Of a stretch of DNA of 64,000 nucleotides, positions 9,273 through 18,727 are shown piece by piece. The position numbers and the translations under genes were made by a program. The notes below the pieces were generated by a model. That model had not been told where the DNA came from. It saw nothing but the letters and a program-made list of their open reading frames with translations, and did not search any database. This DNA comes from Hydrococcus rivularis NIES-593 (GTDB lineage Bacteria > Cyanobacteriota > Cyanobacteriia > Cyanobacteriales > Microcystaceae): assembly GCF_001904635.1 (NCBI RefSeq), contig NZ_MRCB01000003.1:1-64000 (forward strand), given 5' to 3'. Within the stretch, counting starts at the first letter, position 1. Each line of letters begins with the position of its first letter.

Positions 9273-10556
9273 TCATTTAGCTAGAGAGAGCCTAGTTAAT
9301 AAGGAATGTAATTGTTGATTAAGAATATCAAAAGAATTTTGTTCTGGTATTTGAGTAATTTGACGAACAATTTTGTGTAGATCTCTAACTAAATGTTCTT
9401 CATCTTCTATAAAAGAAACTCCTTCAAATTGATGGACATAATCGTTTCTTTGATTGCAATACTTGTTAAGTCTTTTTAGTGGTTCTAATAAGCTTTGTTG
9501 CTCGGAAACGTATTCTAAAATAGCTAGTAAAACTGGTCGGCTTGGATGATTTAATTGTAGTAAGCGACCATTGGGTAATCGGTGCAAATAGCTGTGCAGT
9601 TGTCCTTCCTGGTATTGTTGAATAGCTTTTTCAACCTGTTCTTTCACATCTTTCCAAGGATAATTGAGCAGTTCGGGACACAATCTTTTTCTTACTTGAA
9701 AGCGCAAGACACTTTCTTGGAAAGCAAAAAGAAGCACCAAAAAATTAGAATACTCTTGATTTTTGAGTTTGGTGAGAGCATGAAAATATAATTCAACAAT
9801 AAAGTACCTTTGATCGTGACTAGCCAAACGATCGATTTCTTCTGAAAGTCTCGGGTCGATTATTTTCCGAAACCGATCAATTGCTTGACGAGCTTTTTTA
9901 AAGTCACAAGCTAAACGACAATGTCCATATTCTAAAAGAACGCTTACCCCGTTATCTTTCAAACCGCTTTCTTTAAAGTTAGCCAAAGCCCCACTGTAGT
10001 TATAGTTATTAATTTGCTGTTGAATGACTTTTAAATCAAATTCTCTTTTGAGAGTATCGACATTAGCTTCAAATACTCTGCTTTGACCGGGTATCATTTT
10101 GTCAGGATTTCTTACCTGCCAGACTCGACTTTGAGGTGCATAACCAGCAGCTTGTAAAATACTCCAAGCAGATTTCATTGCAGGTGTACCAGAAGAAGCA
10201 TTTAATTCTAATCGATCGCCCGACCGTAAATAAGATTTAGCTTTTTCCAAAGCTTGTCTTGCTGCTTGGATTGCTAATAATAAATCGATTGGATCTTGAG
10301 ATAATTTTTCATTGACTGGAATTAATTCAATGTTTTCTTCAATAATTTTTAATGGCTGAACTTCACCTGAAAGTAACCATTCTTTAGTAAAATTAGCAGC
10401 TTCTTGAGTGCCGTCAGTGTATAGTAAAATTATGCGCTCAATTTCTTGATTTTGTTCTAATAAGTGATTGGTTAAACTAACAATCGATCCTTCTTTGTCA
10501 TTTTTATCCGTACCTGGATCTTGATTGCCGACAAAAGATAAAACAATACTGGTCAT
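9273..10556 (-). CDS. CARF-HEPN ribonuclease (Csm6/Csx1-like)
   Basis: 427 aa. The N-terminal 180 residues form a CARF-type Rossmann domain: hydrophobic first strand SIVLSFVGNQDP, then LNASSGTPAMKSAW (SGTP, 122-125), a typical ligand-binding loop for cyclic oligoadenylate. The C-terminal half is helical and carries RNDYVH (Arg370-His375), the R-x4-H catalytic motif of HEPN RNases. In type III systems Cas10 makes cyclic oligoadenylate upon target RNA binding, and such proteins then degrade RNA non-specifically. It is the last gene of the effector operon, 63 bp after cmr6-cmr1, and the Cas10 here keeps its GGDD cyclase motif, so the signalling pair looks intact. Whether it is closer to Csm6 or Csx1 cannot be settled by eye. 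Confidence 0.85.
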   Translation of the reverse strand: MTSIVLSFVGNQDPGTDKNDKEGSIVSLTNHLLEQNQEIERIILLYTDGTQEAANFTKEWLLSGEVQPLKIIEENIELIPVNEKLSQDPIDLLLAIQAARQALEKAKSYLRSGDRLELNASSGTPAMKSAWSILQAAGYAPQSRVWQVRNPDKMIPGQSRVFEANVDTLKREFDLKVIQQQINNYNYSGALANFKESGLKDNGVSVLLEYGHCRLACDFKKARQAIDRFRKIIDPRLSEEIDRLASHDQRYFIVELYFHALTKLKNQEYSNFLVLLFAFQESVLRFQVRKRLCPELLNYPWKDVKEQVEKAIQQYQEGQLHSYLHRLPNGRLLQLNHPSRPVLLAILEYVSEQQSLLEPLKRLNKYCNQRNDYVHQFEGVSFIEDEEHLVRDLHKIVRQITQIPEQNSFDILNQQLHSLLTRLSLAK

Positions 10557-10619
10557 ATTAAATAACGATGATATTTGAGGTTCTTAGAAAAGCAAAAGCA
10601 GAGAAGATAGAGATGTAGT

Positions 10620-12572
10620 TTAGTTGGTTGTCAAAGGAAATATTTGATAATACTGCTGCGATCGCTGACGTAGATTTTGTAAATATTTAGAACGAGGATT
10701 AACGGTTGCACCAAAAACTGTAACTATTTGATAATCTTCTAAATCCGCTATCCAAACAGGAGAAGGTTTGACAGGCTTATTAGTTTGTCCGCAAAGATTG
10801 CTATCGTAATCTAATTGACCTTTATGGTTAGTAATTTTCAAATCTTGACCGTGTAAAACAGCTAAAGCATGGGGTTTACCGTATTGTTCTTGTCCCGAAC
10901 AAACTACAATACGGCAATGATTATCTACTGCATCAGACCAATTGCGATCGCTTGGGTTATTGAAAGATAGAGGAGAATTAATATTTTTAGCAATATTGCT
11001 ATTAGGAATTAATTGTTCTAAAGCAGTATAAAAAGTTTTAAGTCTGGTTTGAAATAACTTTTGAAAATTTTTAGCTGATTCTGGTGCATACCAAAAAGAA
11101 TTAGGGTTTTCTAAGTCTGCATCAACAAAGAAAGTAGAACCGCGAAACCAAGGGGCATATGGTCGATTTTGACGAGAATAACAGGGTCTTCTCGCACCTT
11201 GTCCGATGCCACCAAGATTAAACATCATCCAAGTAAGATTTTTGAATAAAGATGAAATTGCTTGGCTTTTATCTTGAGGTGCAGCCACAGAATAAGATAA
11301 GGTTAAAATACCTTCTTGTTCGCCACAATCATCTCGTTTATCTCTTGGTTCTTTTTGAATTAATTTGCCATCGATAATATTTACTTTAATCCAACCTAAT
11401 TTTTGGGGATTAATCGCACCAAAAAGTTGACTTTCCCAATTGATTACTTGTTCGGCAGGTAGAACCCCTAACGCAAAAGCCCGAAACCAATAGCGCAGCA
11501 TCGATTTAAAAGCAGTTGGACGTACTTCGGGGACAGCAGAAGTAGAAGGTTTTAGATTACCATTTTTATCAGGTTTATAAGGCTGTTGGATATTATTAAA
11601 CTTTTGATGACCGTGAATTAGTTGCCCTTCTAAAGCAAATTTAACCCGGAAAAATTCAGGTTCAGATTTATTTTTATCTCCTATAACTAACTGTCCATAA
11701 CCAGTATTAATTTGCGAACCTACACCAGCTTGTAAACCTGAAATTAACCATTGTTTGACTTTGTTTAAAATTTCCTTATCCTGACAATTATTAGCTAAAC
11801 GTAAACCAATCAAGAAGTCAGATTTTTGTAGAGATAAAAAGACATTGGGGTTAGATTGATATTGAGGTTGAGAACCTTCCCATTTCCAAATATTATTTGC
11901 CATATCTATACTCAAACCACCAGTTTTACTGGATAAGGGATAGGCATCGAGAAAAACTACTTTACCCGCACTATGTTGCGGATTATCTGTTTCAATCGAA
12001 CCAAAGTAAGAAGCGATTTTTTGTTCTGCATCTTTCCATTTAATCTTTTCGGTGGCAACTATTTCTCTAATCGCCTGAGTTCTAGCTACACCGCGAAGGG
12101 TACTGGCTGGAATATAGGGCATTCCCAAAGCATCAAAAGCTGGCAATAAAATACTTTCGGGTCCGCGATGTCCGCCGACACGAATACGCCAGGGACATTT
12201 GACTGTAAAGGTGTTTTCTTTACCTGCGATTAGTTCGGTACGTTGATTTAATTGCTTCAGGCGATCGCGATAATTGGCATTTTCTTGTGCCATTTGTAAT
12301 ATCTGTATTTTAGTCGCGTCTTTATATTCCCGTTCTGGTTCGCGCATCCAACGCAAGTATTCGACAAAGCTAGCTGTAGAGTTTGGTTGTGGTTCATTCT
12401 CGGAGTTTAGCCAAGGCGAAGGAGGTTGGTTATTTCCTCCATTATGGTTATTTCCTTTATTCTGATTACCATTGTTGTTTCCTCCTTTATGAAGATTATT
12501 AGAACAAGAAGATTGTGATTTAGGTACTGGTTTATTTGGTCTTTGAGGACGTTGAAGAGGTTGAGGAGACAT
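10620..12572 (-). CDS. Cmr6-Cmr1 fusion RAMP protein of the type III-B effector
   Basis: 650 aa, about twice the size of one RAMP subunit. Residues 1-65 are a low-complexity Asn/Gly/Pro tail. Residues 120-300 read as Cmr6: GGHRGPESILLPAFDALG, PYIPASTLRGVAR and the glycine-rich loop GLQAGVGSQINTGYG. Residues 305-650 read as Cmr1: VRPTAFKSMLRYWFRAFALG, ESQLFGAINPQKLGW and NLGGIGQGARRPCYSR. No other cmr1 or cmr6 gene exists in the operon, which fits a fusion supplying both ends of the Cmr complex. Cmr6 caps the filament near the crRNA 3' end and Cmr1 contacts the target. The assignment of the two halves rests on motif recognition only. A near-palindromic repeat lies between this gene and cmr5. 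Confidence 0.82.
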   Translation of the reverse strand: MSPQPLQRPQRPNKPVPKSQSSCSNNLHKGGNNNGNQNKGNNHNGGNNQPPSPWLNSENEPQPNSTASFVEYLRWMREPEREYKDATKIQILQMAQENANYRDRLKQLNQRTELIAGKENTFTVKCPWRIRVGGHRGPESILLPAFDALGMPYIPASTLRGVARTQAIREIVATEKIKWKDAEQKIASYFGSIETDNPQHSAGKVVFLDAYPLSSKTGGLSIDMANNIWKWEGSQPQYQSNPNVFLSLQKSDFLIGLRLANNCQDKEILNKVKQWLISGLQAGVGSQINTGYGQLVIGDKNKSEPEFFRVKFALEGQLIHGHQKFNNIQQPYKPDKNGNLKPSTSAVPEVRPTAFKSMLRYWFRAFALGVLPAEQVINWESQLFGAINPQKLGWIKVNIIDGKLIQKEPRDKRDDCGEQEGILTLSYSVAAPQDKSQAISSLFKNLTWMMFNLGGIGQGARRPCYSRQNRPYAPWFRGSTFFVDADLENPNSFWYAPESAKNFQKLFQTRLKTFYTALEQLIPNSNIAKNINSPLSFNNPSDRNWSDAVDNHCRIVVCSGQEQYGKPHALAVLHGQDLKITNHKGQLDYDSNLCGQTNKPVKPSPVWIADLEDYQIVTVFGATVNPRSKYLQNLRQRSQQYYQIFPLTTN

Positions 12573-12604
12573 TTTGGATCGTAAATAATAAATGATGAGT
12601 AATC

Positions 12605-12632
12605 GTAGGGGCGATTCGCGAATCGCCCTTAC
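12605..12632. repeat. 28-bp palindromic repeat between cmr5 and cmr6-cmr1
   Basis: GTAGGGGCGATTCG is followed directly by CGAATCGCCCTTAC, its near-perfect reverse complement (one mismatch). Palindromes of this type are common short repeats in cyanobacterial genomes. In the operon mRNA it would form a strong hairpin that might affect stability or processing between the two cistrons. Confidence 0.7.
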
Positions 12633-12646
12633 AAGATAGATTTGTT

Positions 12647-13042
12647 TTAAGCATCGCCTTTGACATCATGGTAAATAGCGTTTGCCCAAAAACTAAATTC
12701 TTGTGCCAGGTTTAATCCAAGTCCAGTTAAACCTAAATAATCATCGGCTTTAAGTTGTTTGAGGGAATCTAAACCTTTATTACCAGCTAAATCTTTAACT
12801 GAAGAAAGAAGTTGCAGACATTCAAAGTACTTCTTGACTACATCTTGTTTACCTTTTTGGCTTAAAGCTTGTTCTTCGGCTTTTAATCGCATCATGCCCC
12901 AGGTGGCAAGATAGGTATAGAGTTCGACTGCTTGACTTTTTTGTTCTTTAAGACGGGAATTATCGTTACTATTATGGTTGCGTAATTCTTGTAAAGCTTC
13001 GTATACGGGAGTGCTGAGGGTTCGGGGGTCAAAGGTTTGCAT
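12647..13042 (-). CDS. cmr5: Cmr5, type III-B small subunit
   Basis: 131 aa, mostly helical. The segment SQAVELYTYLATWGMMRLKAEEQ in the first half and NLAQEFSFWANAIYH near the C-terminus are typical of Cmr5, the small subunit that forms the inner belly of the Cmr complex and contacts the target strand. Size is as expected. The gene sits 12 bp after cmr4. Confidence 0.85.
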   Translation of the reverse strand: MQTFDPRTLSTPVYEALQELRNHNSNDNSRLKEQKSQAVELYTYLATWGMMRLKAEEQALSQKGKQDVVKKYFECLQLLSSVKDLAGNKGLDSLKQLKADDYLGLTGLGLNLAQEFSFWANAIYHDVKGDA

Positions 13043-13054
13043 TATTATTTCTCC

Positions 13055-13852
13055 TTACTTACTTGCTGAAGCTAGCCATTGTTGAACAAAGCCTCTTCCT
13101 AAGCTTTCTTGTCCGCCAATTTGTAAGATTTCTTGTTTGGCTAGTAACTGAGTGAATTCTTGATGTATTTGAGATGCCGTACCATTAGCAGCCGAGGTAG
13201 TTCCCCAAGTAAAGTACATTAAAGTGTCAGGAGGAATGGCTTCTTCGTAGCGAAAACCACCATCGACAGTTTTGTTTTCGTCAAGTTTAATTTTGACTTG
13301 TCGCCACAGACTCATTTGAATTAAGGTGGCATAATGTTTGTCTGGAAGTACTATTGCTCTTTCAATTGTGTTAGCTTGAGGAGTTTGTGGAAGAAAATCT
13401 TGCCACTTTTGCCATTGCTTTAATTCTTCTGCTTTGAGAATGGCATCTTTGAGATAAACTGCTGAGTTACCATTTAAAAAATTGCAGCTATATTCAACTG
13501 GAATTCGATCCAACTTACCTGTAAACCTAGCCCATCGTTTTAATAACATCGGGCAACTAACCCACACTACTCCATGACTGAGAGAAGGTACGGGAAGCCA
13601 AAGCAGAGAAGCATCACCGATCCAAATGGTTCCTTGTTCTAATTGGCTGGCATTTTCTAAATCTGTGCCAAAAAGTTTAAATTTCTGGTCTTTGTCTTTA
13701 ACACTAGCCCGTAGTCTGCCGCGAATACTGCTAGAAGGAATATAGGGAAAATTGGTATGAGACTCACGGGCAATTCCCAACAAATTTCCTTCTTGAGTTG
13801 TTCCGCCTGTATGTAAGGGGGAAAGTAAATAAAGATAAGCGTAGTTAATCAT
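13055..13852 (-). CDS. cmr4: Cmr4, type III-B backbone (Cas7-like) subunit
   Basis: 265 aa RAMP protein. YLYLLSPLHTGG opens the ferredoxin-like fold, and FPYIPSSSIRGRLRASV and the C-terminal GGQESLGRGFVQQW are the usual Cmr4 signatures. Several copies bind the crRNA and, in studied systems, an Asp in the loop before the SSSxRG motif cuts target RNA every six bases. Aligning this loop (GNLLGIARESHTNFPYIP) without gaps to Csm3/Cmr4 places Leu24 where that Asp should be, and no Asp occurs between His14 and the SSSIRG motif. RNA slicing by this subunit may therefore be lost or use another residue. It lies 16 bp after cmr3. Confidence 0.9.
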   Translation of the reverse strand: MINYAYLYLLSPLHTGGTTQEGNLLGIARESHTNFPYIPSSSIRGRLRASVKDKDQKFKLFGTDLENASQLEQGTIWIGDASLLWLPVPSLSHGVVWVSCPMLLKRWARFTGKLDRIPVEYSCNFLNGNSAVYLKDAILKAEELKQWQKWQDFLPQTPQANTIERAIVLPDKHYATLIQMSLWRQVKIKLDENKTVDGGFRYEEAIPPDTLMYFTWGTTSAANGTASQIHQEFTQLLAKQEILQIGGQESLGRGFVQQWLASASK

Positions 13853-13868
13853 AATTTCAGTCTGATGT

Positions 13869-14999
<1,131 letters not shown>

Positions 15000-15004
15000 C
15001 TATT

Positions 15005-15568
15005 TTAAGTGGAAATATTTAAAATTTCGCTAAAATTTATAGTTATTTCTGGAAATGCTAGGAGAGATAAATTTTGATTACCATCTAATGTTTGTATAGC
15101 TTGATAACCTTGTGGTGTTGGTTGACGATAAATGGTTAGAGATTGATTATTCACATCGATTAACCACACTTCAGAAATTCCATTTTCAGCATAGAGAGGA
15201 ATTTTGATATCGCGATCGTAAATAATAGTTGTATCGGCAACTTCAACAATCAAAAAAATATCGTTTGCTTCTGGTGTTTTAGTTTCATAAAAATCAGCGC
15301 GAGGTTTTAATAAAGATAGATCGGGTTGAGGTTCGGAATTATTAGTTAATTGAATCGGATTTTGAACGCTTATCAAAACGCGATCGCCTAATTTGCGGTA
15401 AAAAAGTTGATTTAAACGATTAACTGTGGCTGCGTGTTTTAAACCAATCGGTGACATTTCAACAATTTCGCCCTTAATTAATTCAACTCGATCCTCTTCT
15501 GTGAGTATTCCCACTTCAGCCATTTTGTGATACTGTTCAACTGTGAATTTTCGCGTCAGTAATTGCAT
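15005..15568 (-). CDS. Uma2-family (DUF820) putative nuclease inside the cas operon
   Basis: 187 aa. Typical Uma2 layout: FTVEQYHKMAEVGILTEEDRVELIKGEIVEMSPIG at the N-terminus, then the PD-(D/E)xK-like core with QPDLSLL, IFLIVEVADTT and YDRDIKIPLYAENGISEVWLID; the acidic residues and the Lys of the fold are all present. Uma2 genes are abundant in cyanobacteria and mostly stand alone with no proven role. Here the gene lies between cas10 (10-bp gap) and cmr3 (8-bp gap) on the same strand, so it must be co-transcribed with the effector genes. It may be an accessory nuclease of this CRISPR system or a neutral insertion. Confidence 0.85.
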   Translation of the reverse strand: MQLLTRKFTVEQYHKMAEVGILTEEDRVELIKGEIVEMSPIGLKHAATVNRLNQLFYRKLGDRVLISVQNPIQLTNNSEPQPDLSLLKPRADFYETKTPEANDIFLIVEVADTTIIYDRDIKIPLYAENGISEVWLIDVNNQSLTIYRQPTPQGYQAIQTLDGNQNLSLLAFPEITINFSEILNIST

Positions 15569-15578
15569 AGTTATTAAT

Positions 15579-18500
15579 TTAAATCTGTCGGTTACGTTTT
15601 ACAAATGCAGCTAATTTAAGCCAGTTTCTTATCTCTCGATCTCGTTGTTCGTTTGTTGAATTATAAATAAATAAGTTACTTAGTAAATCACTTAGTTTTG
15701 TGGCAAAAATATCGCGATCGCCTGAATCTTTTTTAAACACATTCCTTCGCTCACAAAATGCTTTCGTCCATTGTCTAATTGCTTGTTGTGGCGCGGGATG
15801 TTGTAACCAAATCTCAGCAGCCCTCTCAAAAATTGACCAGTCTATTTCTTTATGTTGTTGGGCATATTCTACTAAGTTTCGCCAACAGTTAAAGACATCA
15901 AATTTAGCAGTGGCTTTTAAAATATTACCGTTGCCATAAATTGCCCGAACTTGAACCGCATCTTTTTGATACTTTTCGTTATTAGTAAGACAATAATGTT
16001 CTTTAGCTTCTTCTTCTGCTGACCAGAGATTTTCTAAAGCAATAGCTAGAGGAATGGAATGATGGGCGATAACAATGCCAAAACTAATAGTTGCTGCCGA
16101 CCCCAGAGTAAATAAAGGACGATTTGGTAAGACTTTATTTCTCTGTTCTCTAATTTGCCAATAATCTCCTTGACTAACAAACTCATTACCTGGGTCTTCT
16201 TGTCCTTTAAAACATTGGCGAATATCCCACAGCCAACTATCCCATTCCCAGAGATTGGTATAGGCTAAAATATCATCGCCACCGCAATAAATTAGTCTGC
16301 CAGCATATCTAGATTCGGTGAGATAGGGGACTAATTGATTGGCAAAATCTAGTAGAGAACGACTCAAGGCACTATGGGTAGCGGGTCCCATTCTTTTATT
16401 GACTTTGAGAAATTCGCTTACTGGTTGTTTAATTTCGTCGGGAAAGCCGTCGATTTTTTCTTGTAATTCTTGGGGAATATATTCTCGATATTCTTTTAAT
16501 TTACTTCCTTTTAACCATTCGCTCATACTATCGCCATCGCCAGCAGCGAGTACATACCAGTCAGTAGGGTTTTTACCAGGCGGAAAATGTTTAGTAATGG
16601 TATCTCTGAGTTTAGCGAGTTCGGCTTTTTTCTCTAGTTCATCTTGAGGAGTAAAGTTTTCATCTTCAATAAGCCAACCTGCATTTAATAATCGAGGATT
16701 GGGTAATTTGGGATAATGTTTGTTAATCCAAGGGATACCCCAAGAGTTTTTGTTTTTGTTTTCAGTTATTTTTTTTACCCAATCAAAGCGATCGCAAATT
16801 TCTTGACAAGCAGTTTGATAATATTTAATTGCTTCTTGATCTCCAGTAATTTCTGCCTGTTTTAACCAACCAGCAACCCCAGAACTGAGATCGGGGTAGG
16901 TTAAGGATAAATCTTTAATATCTAAGATTTTTGGGAGTATTCTGTGTAAAACTCGCTTAACAACTTCAGTGGCGTTTAATTCTTCAATGCCATCAAATAA
17001 ACCCAGATTTCTTCGCTCAGACCAAAATTTTTTGGTTTGTCCTTCTGTTGCCCAGTCTGGTTTAGTTTCATCGTAAATAGGATGGACTACCGAACCGATT
17101 CCAGAAATGGTCGAACGAGGACCAAAAGCGGTTGGCATTGACCAAGTACGGGCATTTTTGACTGCGGTTAGATTATACCGAAGGCGATCGAAGATACTGC
17201 CCCACCAAGAACCGACATTCAGATTAGGTTGTCTGGAATAACCTTTAGAATCAGTTTCTGTTTCTTTGTCTAATAAACCAAAGACTGCTTTGAGAAATTC
17301 TGCTTCGTTGGTTTCAAATAAAGCTAAATTTTCTTTTAAATTAGTAAAATCATTTTGTGAATCGCACCACTGTTTATATTCATTATCTTTTCTGGGAGAT
17401 TGAGTTAATTCTGTCTCTAAATTGCCAATGGGTAAAGCCGTCCAATAGGTTTGCCATTGAGATTTTAGCCAATCATCCCAAGTATGGGGGTTAATTTCTT
17501 TCCAGGCTGGATTCATATTTTGGAGAAACTCTAATGATTTAGTTCCTAATTCTTGCCACTCTTTTTCTAAAACTTGTTTGGCATATTGAGTTGCTGCATA
17601 AATGGGATTATCTTTAATCTCATCTCCCTGTTTACCGTTGTTGGGCAAAATCATGACAATGACATTAGGAAAACCAGCCGTAAGTAATTGTTGTGGTGTC
17701 GGTTCCTCTATCCACTGACTAAATTCGGGATATTCTTCTAATAACCAATGGTCGATTAAAGGTTGCTGATACAAACAAGGATATAAAAGTGTATCTGCAC
17801 CGTATTTTTTGGCTAATTCCCAACAAACTTTGGCTGATAGATAATGCAGCAACCACGAACCAGCCCAGAAATCTCGCATTTTCCGACTAGCTTTTACTAG
17901 TTCTTGAACGGGAGAGAAAGTAAATACAACTAAATGAGGACGAGAGCGAGTAAAACTTTGACCTTTAGCCGGATAATCTTCTTTTTGGCGATAATAGCCT
18001 GCTAATCCTCCAGCTAGAGCGGAAGTAATGCTAGTATGGCTCCAAAGAGAAGTATCGGGTAGGCGAGTTTCGGCAGGCAGTAAATAGACTTCAGGGGTAT
18101 CTTTAGCTAATAAATCGGGATAGCAACGCCATAACCACCAATGTACTTGAGAGGGATTATCCCAGTCTTTGATGGAGTTTAAAACTTCTAGTTCTTTCTG
18201 TTCTAAAAATTCTTTACGCTTACCTTGTTGTAACCTTTCATGCCATTGGCATATTTGTAATTTTTGAGCTTTACCAGAGAGTAAATGGTGAATTTGTAAC
18301 CCGTTTTCTTGATAGCTAATCGCACTATATTGAGGAGCGAGTCTACCTATCGTACTGCGATCGCTTGCCGAGGCGATTAAGTCACATAATCCTACATGGT
18401 CTAGCCATGTACGATTGAGCGAACCTACCGCAGATCCGTCTTTTGGAGACTGCCATCCTTGCATACATCGAAGGATTTCCCACTGTCCTTCTCTACCTAA

Positions 18501-18632
18501 ATCTTGACTGTGGGATAGGGCTTTTAAACCTGGATCGTGGAGCAATCCCCAAATTTTGGCTTGCCAGTAAGCTTCAGACACAATCGAAAGTTCCTTACAA
18601 GAGCTTTTTGAAACTATAGCTATTGTTCCCAT
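15579..18632 (-). CDS. cas10: Cas10 (Cmr2), type III-B large subunit
   Basis: 1017 aa. The N-terminus has AKIWGLLHDPGLKALS with His32-Asp33, the start of the HD nuclease domain that cuts single-stranded DNA. A cysteine or zinc region and a first palm-like domain follow (VVFTFSPVQELVKASRKMRDFWAGSW is typical of Cmr2). The second palm carries GGDD at 784-787 (LIYCGGDDILAYTN), the active site for cyclic oligoadenylate synthesis from ATP. Both catalytic centres appear intact, in line with the CARF-HEPN RNase at the end of the operon. The WYL regulator gene is 95 bp upstream on the same strand. Confidence 0.95.
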   Translation of the reverse strand: MGTIAIVSKSSCKELSIVSEAYWQAKIWGLLHDPGLKALSHSQDLGREGQWEILRCMQGWQSPKDGSAVGSLNRTWLDHVGLCDLIASASDRSTIGRLAPQYSAISYQENGLQIHHLLSGKAQKLQICQWHERLQQGKRKEFLEQKELEVLNSIKDWDNPSQVHWWLWRCYPDLLAKDTPEVYLLPAETRLPDTSLWSHTSITSALAGGLAGYYRQKEDYPAKGQSFTRSRPHLVVFTFSPVQELVKASRKMRDFWAGSWLLHYLSAKVCWELAKKYGADTLLYPCLYQQPLIDHWLLEEYPEFSQWIEEPTPQQLLTAGFPNVIVMILPNNGKQGDEIKDNPIYAATQYAKQVLEKEWQELGTKSLEFLQNMNPAWKEINPHTWDDWLKSQWQTYWTALPIGNLETELTQSPRKDNEYKQWCDSQNDFTNLKENLALFETNEAEFLKAVFGLLDKETETDSKGYSRQPNLNVGSWWGSIFDRLRYNLTAVKNARTWSMPTAFGPRSTISGIGSVVHPIYDETKPDWATEGQTKKFWSERRNLGLFDGIEELNATEVVKRVLHRILPKILDIKDLSLTYPDLSSGVAGWLKQAEITGDQEAIKYYQTACQEICDRFDWVKKITENKNKNSWGIPWINKHYPKLPNPRLLNAGWLIEDENFTPQDELEKKAELAKLRDTITKHFPPGKNPTDWYVLAAGDGDSMSEWLKGSKLKEYREYIPQELQEKIDGFPDEIKQPVSEFLKVNKRMGPATHSALSRSLLDFANQLVPYLTESRYAGRLIYCGGDDILAYTNLWEWDSWLWDIRQCFKGQEDPGNEFVSQGDYWQIREQRNKVLPNRPLFTLGSAATISFGIVIAHHSIPLAIALENLWSAEEEAKEHYCLTNNEKYQKDAVQVRAIYGNGNILKATAKFDVFNCWRNLVEYAQQHKEIDWSIFERAAEIWLQHPAPQQAIRQWTKAFCERRNVFKKDSGDRDIFATKLSDLLSNLFIYNSTNEQRDREIRNWLKLAAFVKRNRQI

Positions 18633-18727
18633 TTAAATTCTAGAGTTAACACGATCTCGGAATTACTTTTTAAAAAGCATCTGTAATTAACCTATAGTCG
18701 GCGTTTTAGGATTTTTGATTGAGATTT

